From contig WGMX01000027.1 in NCBI GenBank assembly GCA_016124855.1, positions 124,001-188,000 on the forward strand: a stretch of 64,000 nt of DNA, read 5' to 3'. Below, piece by piece: positions 1 through 8,511 of this stretch (positions are counted from its first letter, which is position 1; every line of letters starts with the position of its first letter). Origin of the DNA: Anaerolineaceae bacterium (GTDB taxonomy: Bacteria; Chloroflexota; Anaerolineae; Aggregatilineales; Phototrophicaceae). The notes beneath the pieces are model-generated. The model had not been told where the DNA came from, did no database searches, and saw nothing but the letters and a program-made list of their open reading frames with translations. A program made the translations under genes and the position numbers.

Positions 1-162
1 CTGGATGAAGCCGTCGAGATTTATCAGAAGTTCGCCGGTGTTGATGCCTATACCGCCCGTGATGCGGTGGATGAGATTGCGCGTGACTTGCACTTGAGCA
101 CCAGCACCGCTTCACGCACGACTTTCGATTCGTCATCCACCGACAAAACGAACCACAACTAA
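1..162 (+). CDS. C-terminal end of an unidentified protein (cut by window edge)
   Basis: The reading frame is open from base 1 and stops with TAA at 160-162, giving the last 53 residues of a protein that starts outside the window. The visible part begins LDEAVEIYQKFAGVD and ends in a Ser/Thr-rich, probably disordered tail. It lies 8 bp before the CadD-type transporter gene on the same strand, so the two may be co-transcribed. There is too little sequence to name a family. Confidence 0.6.
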   Translation: MDEAVEIYQKFAGVDAYTARDAVDEIARDLHLSTSTASRTTFDSSSTDKTNHN

Positions 163-170
163 CCTTTTCG

Positions 171-782
171 ATGCTGTTGACCATTGCCACTGCCGTCGTT
201 GCTTTCATCGCCACCAACATCGACGACATCCTGTTGTTGATGTTGTTTTTCGCGCAGGTCAACAACAGCTTTCGCAAACGGCATATCATTGTTGGGCATT
301 ATCTGGGCTTCAGCGCCATTCTTATCGTCAGTCTGTTGGGTTTGGCCGGCGCATTAGTCTTACCGCACAGCCTGATCGGTTTGCTCGGCCTCATTCCGAT
401 TGCACTTGGGCTGTACCAGCTTGCCCATAAACCTGACGATGATGATGAAACGCTAGATGTTGCGCATATCCAGCCTAAAACCGGTTTTCTGGAAAGTCTT
501 GTCAGCGCCCATACTCTCAGCGTTGCCGGGGTCAGCCTCGCCAACGGCGCGGATAACATCAGTGTCTACGTGCCGCTCTTTGCCAGTCACACCGTGATGG
601 ATAGTGTGCTCATCACCATCATCTTTTTGCTCTTGGTCGGCCTCTGGTGTTATCTGGGCTATCGTTTAGTTCGCTTTCCGTCCGTTGCCCGCTTCTTGGA
701 ACGCAACGGTGAGCGCGTTGTTCCCTACGTATTCATCCTCCTCGGCATCTATATCCTCCTCGACAATACTTTTTTCTCCTGA
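171..782 (+). CDS. CadD-family cadmium resistance transporter
   Basis: A 203-residue membrane protein with about five to six hydrophobic segments. It opens with the family signature region, a helix carrying ATNIDD, and has an NGADNISVY motif near residue 125, both typical of the CadD/LysE-like superfamily (Pfam Cad). Members are small inner-membrane proteins linked to cadmium or other divalent cation resistance by efflux or sequestration. Length matches the family. A His/Asp-rich loop (HKPDDDDE, about residues 86-93) could bind metal. No Shine-Dalgarno sequence is evident before the ATG, which fits translation coupled to the gene 8 bp upstream. The actual metal is not shown by sequence. Confidence 0.85.
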   Translation: MLLTIATAVVAFIATNIDDILLLMLFFAQVNNSFRKRHIIVGHYLGFSAILIVSLLGLAGALVLPHSLIGLLGLIPIALGLYQLAHKPDDDDETLDVAHIQPKTGFLESLVSAHTLSVAGVSLANGADNISVYVPLFASHTVMDSVLITIIFLLLVGLWCYLGYRLVRFPSVARFLERNGERVVPYVFILLGIYILLDNTFFS

Positions 783-846
783 TCTATCTGCCCCAAATTC
801 CGGTTTGGTATCTGCTTCCAACACTGCATTTGCCCCAGTTTAGGAA

Positions 847-898
847 TTATTTAGCCACGCTAAATAAATAGCGGTAAAATACTTAGCATCGCTAAATA
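847..898 (+). promoter_or_regulatory. two palindromic operators upstream of the radical SAM gene
   Basis: Positions 847-867 form a perfect inverted repeat with 9-bp arms around CAC (core TTAGC-CAC-GCTAA). Positions 880-898 hold a second copy (core TTAGC-ATC-GCTAA) with one mismatch in the outer arms. The centres, 857 and 889, are 32 bp apart, about three helical turns, so two dimers could sit on one DNA face. The AT-rich DNA between them could hold the promoter. The regulator is not evident nearby. Confidence 0.6.
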
Positions 899-941
899 AC
901 TTCTGAGAGGGAAGTTTCTAAATGTAAGGAGAAGTTGAAAA

Positions 942-2219
942 ATGGAGCTGTCAAAGCGGGACATGTACCGTTTTCCGTGGTCAGGCAATGACAATCCCAT
1001 CGGCTGGCTGGAAGTCACCGATAAGTGCAACACCTACTGTCGTGGCTGCTACCGCATCAATGGTATGCAGGGTCACAAATCGCTTGAACAAATCAAAGAA
1101 GAAATCGCGCTCCTCAAAAACTGGCGCAATTGTGACAATATTTCTATCGCGGGCGGCGAACCGCTTATTCACCCCAATATCCTCGAAATTGTTTCATACA
1201 TCCGCAGCTTGAATATGAAACCGCTCATCCTGACCAACGGCATCAAAATGGAAAACAACATTGGCCTGATGCGCGAACTCAAACAGGCCGGAGTAGTTGG
1301 TTTTACCTTTCACATCGACAGCGAACAACAGCGCCCGAAATGGAAGGGCAAGTCCGAGATCGAACTGTTCGAGCTGCGTCAGCACTTCGCCGATATGGCC
1401 AAAGAAGTGGGTGGATTATTCGTCAGTTTTGGCATGACCGTTTACCCCGGCAATCTCTATATGGTTCCCGAAATGGTCAAGTGGGCCAATAAAAACATTG
1501 ACCGTGTACACGGCTTGGTCTTTATCGGCTTCCGCAACACCCTCATGGAAGGGGAGTACGACTACTACGCCAACGGCAAGAAGGTTGATCTCAAGACCAG
1601 CTACGCCGCCGACAACAGTGATGAATCCTATCTGACCTCGCGCGATATTTACGCCGAAATCAAAAAGAACTTCCCGCACTACGAAACTTCCGCTTACATG
1701 GGCGGTTCGCAGGTGCACGATAAATTGACGTGGCTTGTGTCGGCTCAACTGGGTGTGAAGGGGCAAATGTACGGTTCAATCGGCAAGAAAGTTATGGAGC
1801 TGTTCCAATCCTTCCACCATCTGCGTTATGGTACATATGTTATTTATTCACCCGGCAACAAGATTCCCAAGATTGCTCTTTTGCTCGGTTTGTTGGATAA
1901 AGGTGTTCGCCAGACCAGCCGGAACTTCTGGAAAGACGTTCTGCGTCATCCGGCGCGCTTATTCCAACCCCTTTACGTGCAAAGCATCGGCATCATTCAA
2001 GGGCCGGATTTGCTGGAAGATGGGCGTGTCGACATGTGCGAAAGCTGCCCCGATATGACGGTTTGGAATGGCAAACTGGTTCATTCCTGCCGCATGGACG
2101 AGTGGCGCTTATATGGCAACTACATCCAACCGCAGCGCCGCCAGACCGAAGTCTCCAACGGCGTGGTCATTTCGCCCGAAGCCATTCCTGTGGTTGATCA
2201 CAGCGCCTCACACAACTAA
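942..2219 (+). CDS. radical SAM protein
   Basis: A 425-residue protein. The N-terminal half holds the radical SAM cluster motif CNTYCRGC (CX3CX2C, about residues 29-36), followed by a glycine-rich SAM-binding stretch (ISIAGGEPLIHP). These ligate a [4Fe-4S] cluster that cleaves S-adenosylmethionine to a 5'-deoxyadenosyl radical. Near the C-terminus (about 366-395) are further cysteines, MCESCPDM and HSCRMDEW, suggesting an auxiliary cluster or zinc site as in SPASM-like proteins. A good AAGGAG lies upstream of the ATG. It is a single-gene unit behind a double operator, implying tight control. The substrate cannot be told from sequence; its neighbours (CadD transporter, GH2 enzyme) give no pathway. 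Confidence 0.85.
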   Translation: MELSKRDMYRFPWSGNDNPIGWLEVTDKCNTYCRGCYRINGMQGHKSLEQIKEEIALLKNWRNCDNISIAGGEPLIHPNILEIVSYIRSLNMKPLILTNGIKMENNIGLMRELKQAGVVGFTFHIDSEQQRPKWKGKSEIELFELRQHFADMAKEVGGLFVSFGMTVYPGNLYMVPEMVKWANKNIDRVHGLVFIGFRNTLMEGEYDYYANGKKVDLKTSYAADNSDESYLTSRDIYAEIKKNFPHYETSAYMGGSQVHDKLTWLVSAQLGVKGQMYGSIGKKVMELFQSFHHLRYGTYVIYSPGNKIPKIALLLGLLDKGVRQTSRNFWKDVLRHPARLFQPLYVQSIGIIQGPDLLEDGRVDMCESCPDMTVWNGKLVHSCRMDEWRLYGNYIQPQRRQTEVSNGVVISPEAIPVVDHSASHN

Positions 2220-2234
2220 TCTAACGCTCTATTC

Positions 2235-2259
2235 GGGGCATATCACATAAATATGCCCC
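2235..2259. terminator. hairpin between convergent genes
   Basis: GGGGCATAT (2235-2243) pairs with ATATGCCCC (2251-2259) around a 7-nt loop, in the 44-bp gap between the convergent radical SAM and GH2 genes. No T-run follows on either strand, so factor-independent termination is uncertain. It may instead belong to the dispersed palindromes of this genome. Confidence 0.4.
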
Positions 2260-2263
2260 ACCC

Positions 2264-4555
2264 TTACAGCACATATTCGCTGACCATCGCCACAAACGAC
2301 ACGAACCACAGCGGCATCTTCTGCCGCATTCCCCACTCGGCCAAGTTCTCGCGCATCGACAGCGGCATGTACTTCAACACGTTGTTAATGTTGTAATCCG
2401 CGAGGCTCGGCGCGTCCGCTCGATTAAATACCTTTGTTCCTAAATACGGGTCAAACTTCCAAGGGTACCCCTTTGGTCGCGGCGTTGGCTGGAAAGGATG
2501 AGCATAAGCATTTTCGCTAATCACTTGACCATCGGCATCCGCCAGCGTCAATTCCACCCGCGCACAGTCACCCGCTGGCAGCTCCCATTCGGCAGCACAC
2601 ACCTTTTGCGCAGCATTCGCCGCCACATCAAAAGTCTGCTGGTTATCCAACAGAAGTTTCCCGCTGGCATCCTTCACCGTCCAGCGCACCACCGCTTTGG
2701 GATAAGCCTGCACCGTATCATTGAATATCCACAGCGCCTTGGGCCGCTTGCCGTTATGCTCCAGTGACACTAGCAGTGGCTGGGAGGCTCGCTTGAGTGC
2801 CTCATAACCCCCCTTTGCGATTCGGTTCGAATCCAGAACACCGCATCCGACCTGCGGAACCATATCCGCCAGCCAGAAGTGGATAAACCCTGTGCAGCAC
2901 GTGGGTCGCAGCAGCCGCAAATACTCCACCTGATATTGAATCAACTCGGCCTGATAATCCCACAGATCATCAATCTGGTTTTCGAGATGCTTCAGCCGTT
3001 CCCATAAATCAGGATATTCTTGCAGCGTCTTTAACGCTGCCGGCGCTTCAAATCCGAACTCGGTATTCAAGCGGAAAGTGTGGCCGATGATGTCGGTATA
3101 ATTCGCTGTCCAGATCGACCCGTAATACGAATGAACATCACCGGCACGCTGCCAATCATCCTCGATTTGCCCCGAACAGATAAACACCGGACGGGTCGTA
3201 TCTTGCTGGAGAGCATCCGCATACAACGCCGGATCAGGATGCTGCTCCAAATTTTGACGGCGCGTAAACACCATCGTCGGCTCGTTGTGGCACACCCACG
3301 CAATCACCGACGGATGATTACCCAGCAGGTCAATCATGTCGCGCTGTAGAGCAATTGCGCGTTTCTCGAAGGCAATCGAATAATCTTGCACCCAACTCAA
3401 TTCAAAATCTTGCCAGATGAGTATCCCCATCCGGTCACACAGCTCGTAAACTTCTCGTGGCGACACGTGCACATGTACCCGCAGCAAATTCAGGTTTGCG
3501 TCTTTCGCCAGTTGAATATCGCGTTCCAGTTTCTCTGGTGTACAGGTGGATAAATACAAGGCTGGAATGTAGGACGAACCGCGCAGATAAACCGGACGCT
3601 CATTAATATAGTAGGTAAATCGTTCTGGCGAGCGTTCTAAGCGCAGGGTGCGGATGCCAAAAGTTTCACTCCGGTTGTTAAAAACGCTGCCCGCGTTATC
3701 GCTTACTGTGCAGTCCAGCGTATACAAATCCGGTGAACCCTGATCCCACGGCCACCATAAATGTGGATCATCAACCGTCAACTGCTGCTCGATTATTTGC
3801 TTTCCAGCTTGCAGATGCACCGGACATTGCAGACTCGCACCTTCGCCGTCGTGGTTATTGGCTTTGATAACCAAATCGAATACACCGTCGAGCACTTCTC
3901 CGGTCGCATTGTTCACACTCAGCCGTACATCGACTTGACCATTAAGCTTTGTGCGGATGCGAACGTGGTCAATGCTCACACCGTTATCCAGTAACAGCCA
4001 CGTCGGTCGCCAGATGCCAATCGTGTTCACGTCCGGTGGGATCACCCCTTCGCCGTGTTCATATAACCCCTTCACCAGCCCGCGAATCACATGGTCAATC
4101 GGATAACTCCCACGTTTGTTGGGGGTATCCCACGGCGAAGTGACTCGCACCATCAGCGTATTTTCTTGTTGTGGCTGGATGAACCGCGTCACGTCAAATT
4201 CGAAGGGCGCGAAGTTTCCCTCATGTTCGCCCACAAACTGTCCATTTACCCAGACCGAGGCAAAGTAATCGACTGCCTCAAATCGCAACCGAACCCGTTG
4301 GTGCGGCACATCCGGCAGCCTAAACACCCGCTTATAGAGCCACGCGTGCTCATTAATTTCCCGTAGGTGACTTCCCCAATAAGGGCGGTCAGGATACAAC
4401 ACCGTCTGCAAGTGGGCGCATTCCGGTGCACTAATCCAATTCTCTGTTGAGTCAAGGGTGTCCGAGTCCAGCGGTACGGCAGCTACTTGCCAGTCACCAG
4501 TAAGCCGCGTTGCAAAAGTACCTGTTGTCGAATCAAGAGGCCGAGCAGTATTCAT
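2264..4555 (-). CDS. glycoside hydrolase family 2 (beta-mannosidase-like)
   Basis: About 763 residues with the GH2 order: N-terminal sugar-binding jelly roll (HAWLYKRVFRLP and the following YFASVWVNGQFVGEHEG), an immunoglobulin-like middle domain, then a TIM barrel. Barrel landmarks are NLLRVHVHVS, the acid/base motif WVCHNEP and a probable nucleophile in NTEFGFEA. These enzymes hydrolyse beta-linked mannosides, glucosaminides or related sugars with retention. No signal peptide is seen, so it is probably cytoplasmic. The start is unclear: an upstream ATG at 4594 is in frame, but similarity-like sequence begins near MNTARPLDST (4555), and neither start has a clear ribosome-binding site. Substrate specificity within GH2 is inference. 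Confidence 0.85.
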   Translation of the reverse strand: MNTARPLDSTTGTFATRLTGDWQVAAVPLDSDTLDSTENWISAPECAHLQTVLYPDRPYWGSHLREINEHAWLYKRVFRLPDVPHQRVRLRFEAVDYFASVWVNGQFVGEHEGNFAPFEFDVTRFIQPQQENTLMVRVTSPWDTPNKRGSYPIDHVIRGLVKGLYEHGEGVIPPDVNTIGIWRPTWLLLDNGVSIDHVRIRTKLNGQVDVRLSVNNATGEVLDGVFDLVIKANNHDGEGASLQCPVHLQAGKQIIEQQLTVDDPHLWWPWDQGSPDLYTLDCTVSDNAGSVFNNRSETFGIRTLRLERSPERFTYYINERPVYLRGSSYIPALYLSTCTPEKLERDIQLAKDANLNLLRVHVHVSPREVYELCDRMGILIWQDFELSWVQDYSIAFEKRAIALQRDMIDLLGNHPSVIAWVCHNEPTMVFTRRQNLEQHPDPALYADALQQDTTRPVFICSGQIEDDWQRAGDVHSYYGSIWTANYTDIIGHTFRLNTEFGFEAPAALKTLQEYPDLWERLKHLENQIDDLWDYQAELIQYQVEYLRLLRPTCCTGFIHFWLADMVPQVGCGVLDSNRIAKGGYEALKRASQPLLVSLEHNGKRPKALWIFNDTVQAYPKAVVRWTVKDASGKLLLDNQQTFDVAANAAQKVCAAEWELPAGDCARVELTLADADGQVISENAYAHPFQPTPRPKGYPWKFDPYLGTKVFNRADAPSLADYNINNVLKYMPLSMRENLAEWGMRQKMPLWFVSFVAMVSEYVL

Positions 4556-4758
4556 AGGTTTATTAAGGTGATAATTTGACCAGCATTGAGGCATTCAACG
4601 GGTCATTTGGATAGACTTTTATGGAACTTGTAGCGGCGGGATTCCTCCCACACTTCCACGTATTGTACGAACCTTATACGCCAGTTTCAAATAATCGGTT
4701 TCGGTCTACAATGAATCTCATCGTACACTTAGCTTCTTCTGAGCCATAATCGACCAGC

Positions 4759-5040
4759 ATGAACGGTGTTTCCGCGTATAGGCGTTTTATCCTGCGCCTA
4801 AGTCTGCTGCTTGTTGTGATGATTGTTACCGCGTCAGTGGCCTGTTTGCTGATCGGCGCTCAATCATCAGGGAGAAGTATCAGCGCATTTACAACCAATA
4901 CCCAACAAACCACCGATGTTTGGGTATTCGATGTCAGCCGTAATAAATTCATCCACCTTGAAGTTGCCGGACACGACAATCATATTCCGGTCTGGTCACA
5001 AACCGAACGCTGGATTGTTTACTATCCCCGCTCTCCCTGA
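4759..5040 (+). CDS. small membrane-anchored protein, possibly a truncated beta-propeller protein
   Basis: 93 residues. After a basic N-terminus there is one hydrophobic helix (about 10-33), then a Ser/Thr-rich linker and a short beta-rich end (DVWVFDVSRNKFIHLEV, IPVWSQTERWIVYY). That last stretch resembles one PD40/TolB blade of the form PVWSPDGRWI, so this may be the start of a larger propeller protein cut short by a stop, or a stand-alone small protein. No ribosome-binding site is obvious. The function is unknown. Confidence 0.5.
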   Translation: MNGVSAYRRFILRLSLLLVVMIVTASVACLLIGAQSSGRSISAFTTNTQQTTDVWVFDVSRNKFIHLEVAGHDNHIPVWSQTERWIVYYPRSP

Positions 5041-5242
5041 TTAGCACAGCATTAAGACTTTTCAAGCTTAATTTTTCTCCCGTGCCTCCTGTGCTACTGT
5101 TAGCTTAGGTGAGTGAATATTCATCTTCGCATGGTGTAATATGCATAATTTTTATCGGTCTTTTATGTCATTAATCACCAAAGCGGCTGTAAGCTAAACA
5201 TACGCGACAACCAGCAGTCGAACGGCATAAAGGAGAGTAAAC

Positions 5243-5383
5243 ATGTTTAACTTTAGTGGCGTTTGGGATGAAAATATGAAGCACCGTTTGGTGTGCTTTT
5301 TAATGACGGTGTTCTTTATAATGTTAGGTTACTTCGCGGCCATGTCCAGCGGCGTCGTCCCGCAGATTCGCTTTTTCCTCTAA
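5243..5383 (+). CDS. 46-residue single-pass membrane peptide
   Basis: The ATG at 5243 is preceded by a strong AAAGGAGAG seven bases upstream. It encodes a 46-residue peptide with a short polar N-terminus (MFNFSGVWDENMKHR), one hydrophobic segment of about 20 residues and a short tail ending RFFL. A good terminator hairpin begins 18 bp after the stop. Ribosome-binding site, membrane helix and terminator together argue that it is expressed. No family is recognised. Confidence 0.6.
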   Translation: MFNFSGVWDENMKHRLVCFLMTVFFIMLGYFAAMSSGVVPQIRFFL

Positions 5384-5400
5384 ATTACAGGCTAATGGTC

Positions 5401-5429
5401 AGAGCGCATTCAAATGATGCGCTCTTTTT
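5401..5429 (+). terminator. rho-independent terminator
   Basis: AGAGCGCAT (5401-5409) pairs with ATGCGCTCT (5417-5425) around a 7-nt loop and is followed by TTTT. It closes the small membrane peptide gene just before the convergent acetyltransferase gene. Confidence 0.8.
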
Positions 5430-5436
5430 CAATTGA

Positions 5437-6444
5437 TCAGTGTTTTGTCAGGTCAATACCCGCGCGTAATTCCTTCTCGTACAGATCAAACTGTTTGTCA
5501 ACATGCATACCCACCCGCTTATAGAGGGTAGCCGCGCCGGTTAAGCTGCTGGCATCCACGCCCAAGCCGACTTGCTTTTTGCCCATTTTGTAAAGCGCAT
5601 CAAAGGCCGTATGCAAAAGCGCTTCAGCGATTCCCCGTCGGCGGTATTCCCGCAGTACACCCAATGTCGCAACCCACCCATGATCTTCGTCACCGTTGTG
5701 GTTGGGTCTGCACAAACAAATGCCGGCAATCGTCTCGCCATCCATTGCCAAAAACCACAGTTCCGGCAAAAAAATGCCCTCATGTTCCCAATGGTGCAGC
5801 CATCGCGCGTATTCTTCCTCAAATGGACGATCAACATAACCAAATTGATCTTGGAATGCGGTTCGGCGCACCGCACAAATCGGTCGCTTGTCGGATACAC
5901 CATCATAGATTTTTAAGGTGATGCCCTCTGCCCACTGTGGAATCGGCTGTGGTCTATCCAAAGCCATTTCCATCCGCCATGAATGACGAATAAGCTGCAT
6001 CCCCGCCGCGCGGAGTAAAGCGCTGTACCACACATCAATATTTTGGGCGCGAGTATAACTCCTCATAACAATCCGTGTTTCGGTTGGCACTTCGCTGCTG
6101 AGTTCGTAAGCTAAATTTTCCGCCCAAGCATACAGATATTCGCCAATGCCCTCGGTTTCGTAGTCGGGATGCACATACATTCCCATCTGTAGAACGATCT
6201 TTTTTGAAGATTCAAGCTCTACCCATCCTACGAACTTACCATCGGTTGTGATGACTACCCGCTGACTCTTTGCTTGGTCAAAATTAGGCCGCTGCCAATG
6301 GGAGAGAATCCCTTCATGTGTGGATTCGGTTTGCCCCGTTGCAGCCATCTCGCAAATGTTCATAAGGGTCATAACCGCTTCTAAATCATCCAGTGTACAG
6401 GGACGAACCACATAATTCGCGTTCAACACGGGCAGTGTGGTCAT
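5437..6444 (-). CDS. tandem GNAT-domain N-acetyltransferase (copy 1)
   Basis: About 335 residues with two GNAT folds. The first runs over about residues 8-150; the second, about 165-325, has the acetyl-CoA-binding motif A in EYRRRGIAEALL. GNAT enzymes move an acetyl group from acetyl-CoA to an amine. The start is set at the ATG at 6444 because a GGGGG run lies 6-7 bases upstream; a longer in-frame start at 6519 has no such signal. It lies 89 bp downstream of a close paralogue on the same strand, and the C-terminal third is nearly identical between them, so a tandem duplication is clear. The acceptor substrate is unknown. Confidence 0.85.
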   Translation of the reverse strand: MTTLPVLNANYVVRPCTLDDLEAVMTLMNICEMAATGQTESTHEGILSHWQRPNFDQAKSQRVVITTDGKFVGWVELESSKKIVLQMGMYVHPDYETEGIGEYLYAWAENLAYELSSEVPTETRIVMRSYTRAQNIDVWYSALLRAAGMQLIRHSWRMEMALDRPQPIPQWAEGITLKIYDGVSDKRPICAVRRTAFQDQFGYVDRPFEEEYARWLHHWEHEGIFLPELWFLAMDGETIAGICLCRPNHNGDEDHGWVATLGVLREYRRRGIAEALLHTAFDALYKMGKKQVGLGVDASSLTGAATLYKRVGMHVDKQFDLYEKELRAGIDLTKH

Positions 6445-6533
6445 GACATCCCCCAAATGCGGTTCAATATTCAAAATACAATAATTGTAAAAAATAATAT
6501 ATCTGTAAAGGGCGGTCACCGCCCTTATTTCAT

Positions 6534-7544
6534 TTACCCGTGAGTGGTCATATCGACACCCGAACGCAGTTCCTTCTCGTACAGATCAAACTGTTTGTCA
6601 ACCTGCATACCCACCCGCTTATAGAGGGTAGCCGCGCCGGTTAAGCTGCTGGCATCTACGCCCAAACCCACACGCTTTTTGCCCATTTTGTAAAAGGCAT
6701 CAAAGGCCGTAACCAGCAGTGCTTCACCGATTCCCCGCCGGCGATATTCCCGCAGCACACCCAACGACGAAACCCACCCGCGATCTTCCTCACCACCGTG
6801 ACTCGGTCTGCACAAACATATGCCTGCAATCGTCTCGCCATCCATTGCCAAGAACCACAGCTCCGGCACAAAAGCGCCTTCCCAACGGTGCAGCCAGCCC
6901 GCGTAATCTTCCTCAAAGGGAAGCTCAACATGCCCAAACTGGTCTTGGAATGATGTTCGTCGTACTGCGAAAACCGGTCGCTTATCATCCGCCGCATCAA
7001 AAATCTTCAGGGTAATGCCCTCTGCCCATTGGGGAGTCGGTTGTGGGGCATCCAAATTCATGCCCATATGCCAGAAGTGCCGGATTAACTCCATGCCTGA
7101 CGCGCGCAGTAATGCGCTGTACCATACATCTTTATCTGCCGAAAAAGTCCATCCACGCAGCACAACTCTGGCCTCAGGCGGAGCTTTGTCAATCACTTGT
7201 CGGGCGCGCGTTTCAACCCATGCGAATAAATACTCGCCAATCCCTTCGTTCTCATAGTCTGGATGAACATAAATATCCATGTAGACGACCACAACTTCAG
7301 CATCCTGTACTTCTGCCCACGCAACGATTGTGCCATCGGCGTTTAATACAACCCGTTGGCTGCTAGCTTGGTCAAAATCCGGTCGCTCCCAATCAGATCG
7401 TATTTCGTCAACCGTTTCATCCTCGTGACCAATTGTTTTAATCGCGCAGGCGTTCATCACCGCCACCACCGCTTCGACATCATCCATCGTACACGGACGA
7501 ACGCTGTAACCGGTTTTCAGCGCCGGAACACTTGCAATTTCCAT
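6534..7544 (-). CDS. tandem GNAT-domain N-acetyltransferase (copy 2)
   Basis: About 336 residues, the upstream member of the duplicated pair. It has an N-terminal GNAT domain and a C-terminal one with EYRRRGIGEALL (motif A). Compared with copy 1 the catalytic half is strongly conserved while the N-terminal half differs more, for instance around residues 40-100. Three consecutive ATG codons lie at 7550, 7547 and 7544; the last has the best spacing (7 bases) from GGAGG and is taken as the start. The two genes are probably co-transcribed, with divergence in substrate recognition the likely reason both are kept (inference). Confidence 0.85.
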   Translation of the reverse strand: MEIASVPALKTGYSVRPCTMDDVEAVVAVMNACAIKTIGHEDETVDEIRSDWERPDFDQASSQRVVLNADGTIVAWAEVQDAEVVVVYMDIYVHPDYENEGIGEYLFAWVETRARQVIDKAPPEARVVLRGWTFSADKDVWYSALLRASGMELIRHFWHMGMNLDAPQPTPQWAEGITLKIFDAADDKRPVFAVRRTSFQDQFGHVELPFEEDYAGWLHRWEGAFVPELWFLAMDGETIAGICLCRPSHGGEEDRGWVSSLGVLREYRRRGIGEALLVTAFDAFYKMGKKRVGLGVDASSLTGAATLYKRVGMQVDKQFDLYEKELRSGVDMTTHG

Positions 7545-7803
7545 CATCATTCCTCCACATCTGACGATATAGGAGAGATCATAACGGGTCAATAAATTGC
7601 TGTAAAGGGCGAGAGGCTGATGTTCTATTGGGTGATAAGCAACATTCGTAATGGGGAATACAAATTATTTTAGACAGGGAATTAGAAACAGCCTCCCATT
7701 CTAGATATGGGAACATATCGATTGTTTTGCTTTATTTCCAATGGATAACCTTAGCTGGAACAGGGATTGAGTCCCGTTTACGGGGCTTTATTCACCTTGC
7801 CGT

Positions 7804-8343
7804 TTATCCTCCGGCAATTACCGGATTCGGTCTGTCCTTCATCACATGTAATTTGTCGGAATAATTCAGCTTTCCGTTTTCCAGATCAATACCATTACCA
7901 GTCAGCGCTTGCTCCAGCAGATCAACCAACTGCTCCTGATGGTCGGGCGGCAGCACCTTGAGCAAATTTGCAAACGTGTTCGTGAATCCCTCGTAAAGCT
8001 GCTCAAATATTTTCTCACCCAATGGTGCCAGATGCAGCAGCATCACCCGCGCGTCATTGGGATCAGCTCGCCGTTCGATCAATCCTTGGGCTTCTAACTC
8101 ACGCACCGATGTTGAAATCGAAGCGGTTGTCACCCCTAAGCGTTCCGCCACTACCGTTTGCGAAATCCCCGGTTTGTGAGAAATCAAATGCATCATCTTG
8201 ATTTGATTCATACTTAAACCGGGCGGGTAATTGATGATCGACTTGGAGGCGATGTGGCTGCGCAGGGCGGTGTAACAGGTCATGAAACGCTTGGCAAAAG
8301 CGAGGGTCAGAGTCTCCTCATCAGGGACAATTATGGCAGACAT
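7804..8343 (-). CDS. MarR-family transcriptional regulator
   Basis: 179 residues with a winged helix-turn-helix at about 48-110: MNQIKMMHLISHKPGISQTV, AERLGVTTASIS, then the wing ending RADPNDARVMLLHL, a typical MarR wing motif (DPNDAR). Flanking helices form the dimer interface. A GAGAAGG lies upstream of the ATG. MarR proteins bind palindromes and release them on binding small aromatic ligands. It is 168 bp downstream of the ABC exporter pair, on the same strand, so it could be read through from that operon or use its own promoter. It differs clearly from the MarR gene at the head of that operon. Confidence 0.88.
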   Translation of the reverse strand: MSAIIVPDEETLTLAFAKRFMTCYTALRSHIASKSIINYPPGLSMNQIKMMHLISHKPGISQTVVAERLGVTTASISTSVRELEAQGLIERRADPNDARVMLLHLAPLGEKIFEQLYEGFTNTFANLLKVLPPDHQEQLVDLLEQALTGNGIDLENGKLNYSDKLHVMKDRPNPVIAGG

Positions 8344-8418
8344 TCACGTACCTTCTCTCAGTAAAAAAACAGTGCTCGTAAAAATTATTTTTCGACTTTG
8401 ACCATCATTATATTTTCT

Positions 8419-8501
8419 GTAGGAGCGCACGGCTGTGCGCCCTGCAATCGTATTTCGCGATTATTTTTGTTGCCGTAGGGGCGGGATTTATCCCGCCCGC
8501 C
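8419..8501. repeat. two dispersed palindromic elements
   Basis: Element one (8419-8445) begins GTAGGAGCGCAC, with stem GCGCAC/GTGCGC around GGCT. Element two (8475-8501) begins GTAGGGGCGGGA, with stem GGGCGGGA (8479-8486) and TCCCGCCC (8491-8498). Both carry the GTAG edge shared by the palindrome family found throughout the window. They lie between the ABC exporter gene and the marR gene downstream of it. Confidence 0.7.
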
Positions 8502-8511
8502 GCATTCATTT

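Noticed and set aside
2820..2840. GGTTCGAATCC-like sequence suggesting a tRNA T-arm
   Set aside because: It lies within the GH2 coding sequence and no acceptor or anticodon stem can be drawn around it.
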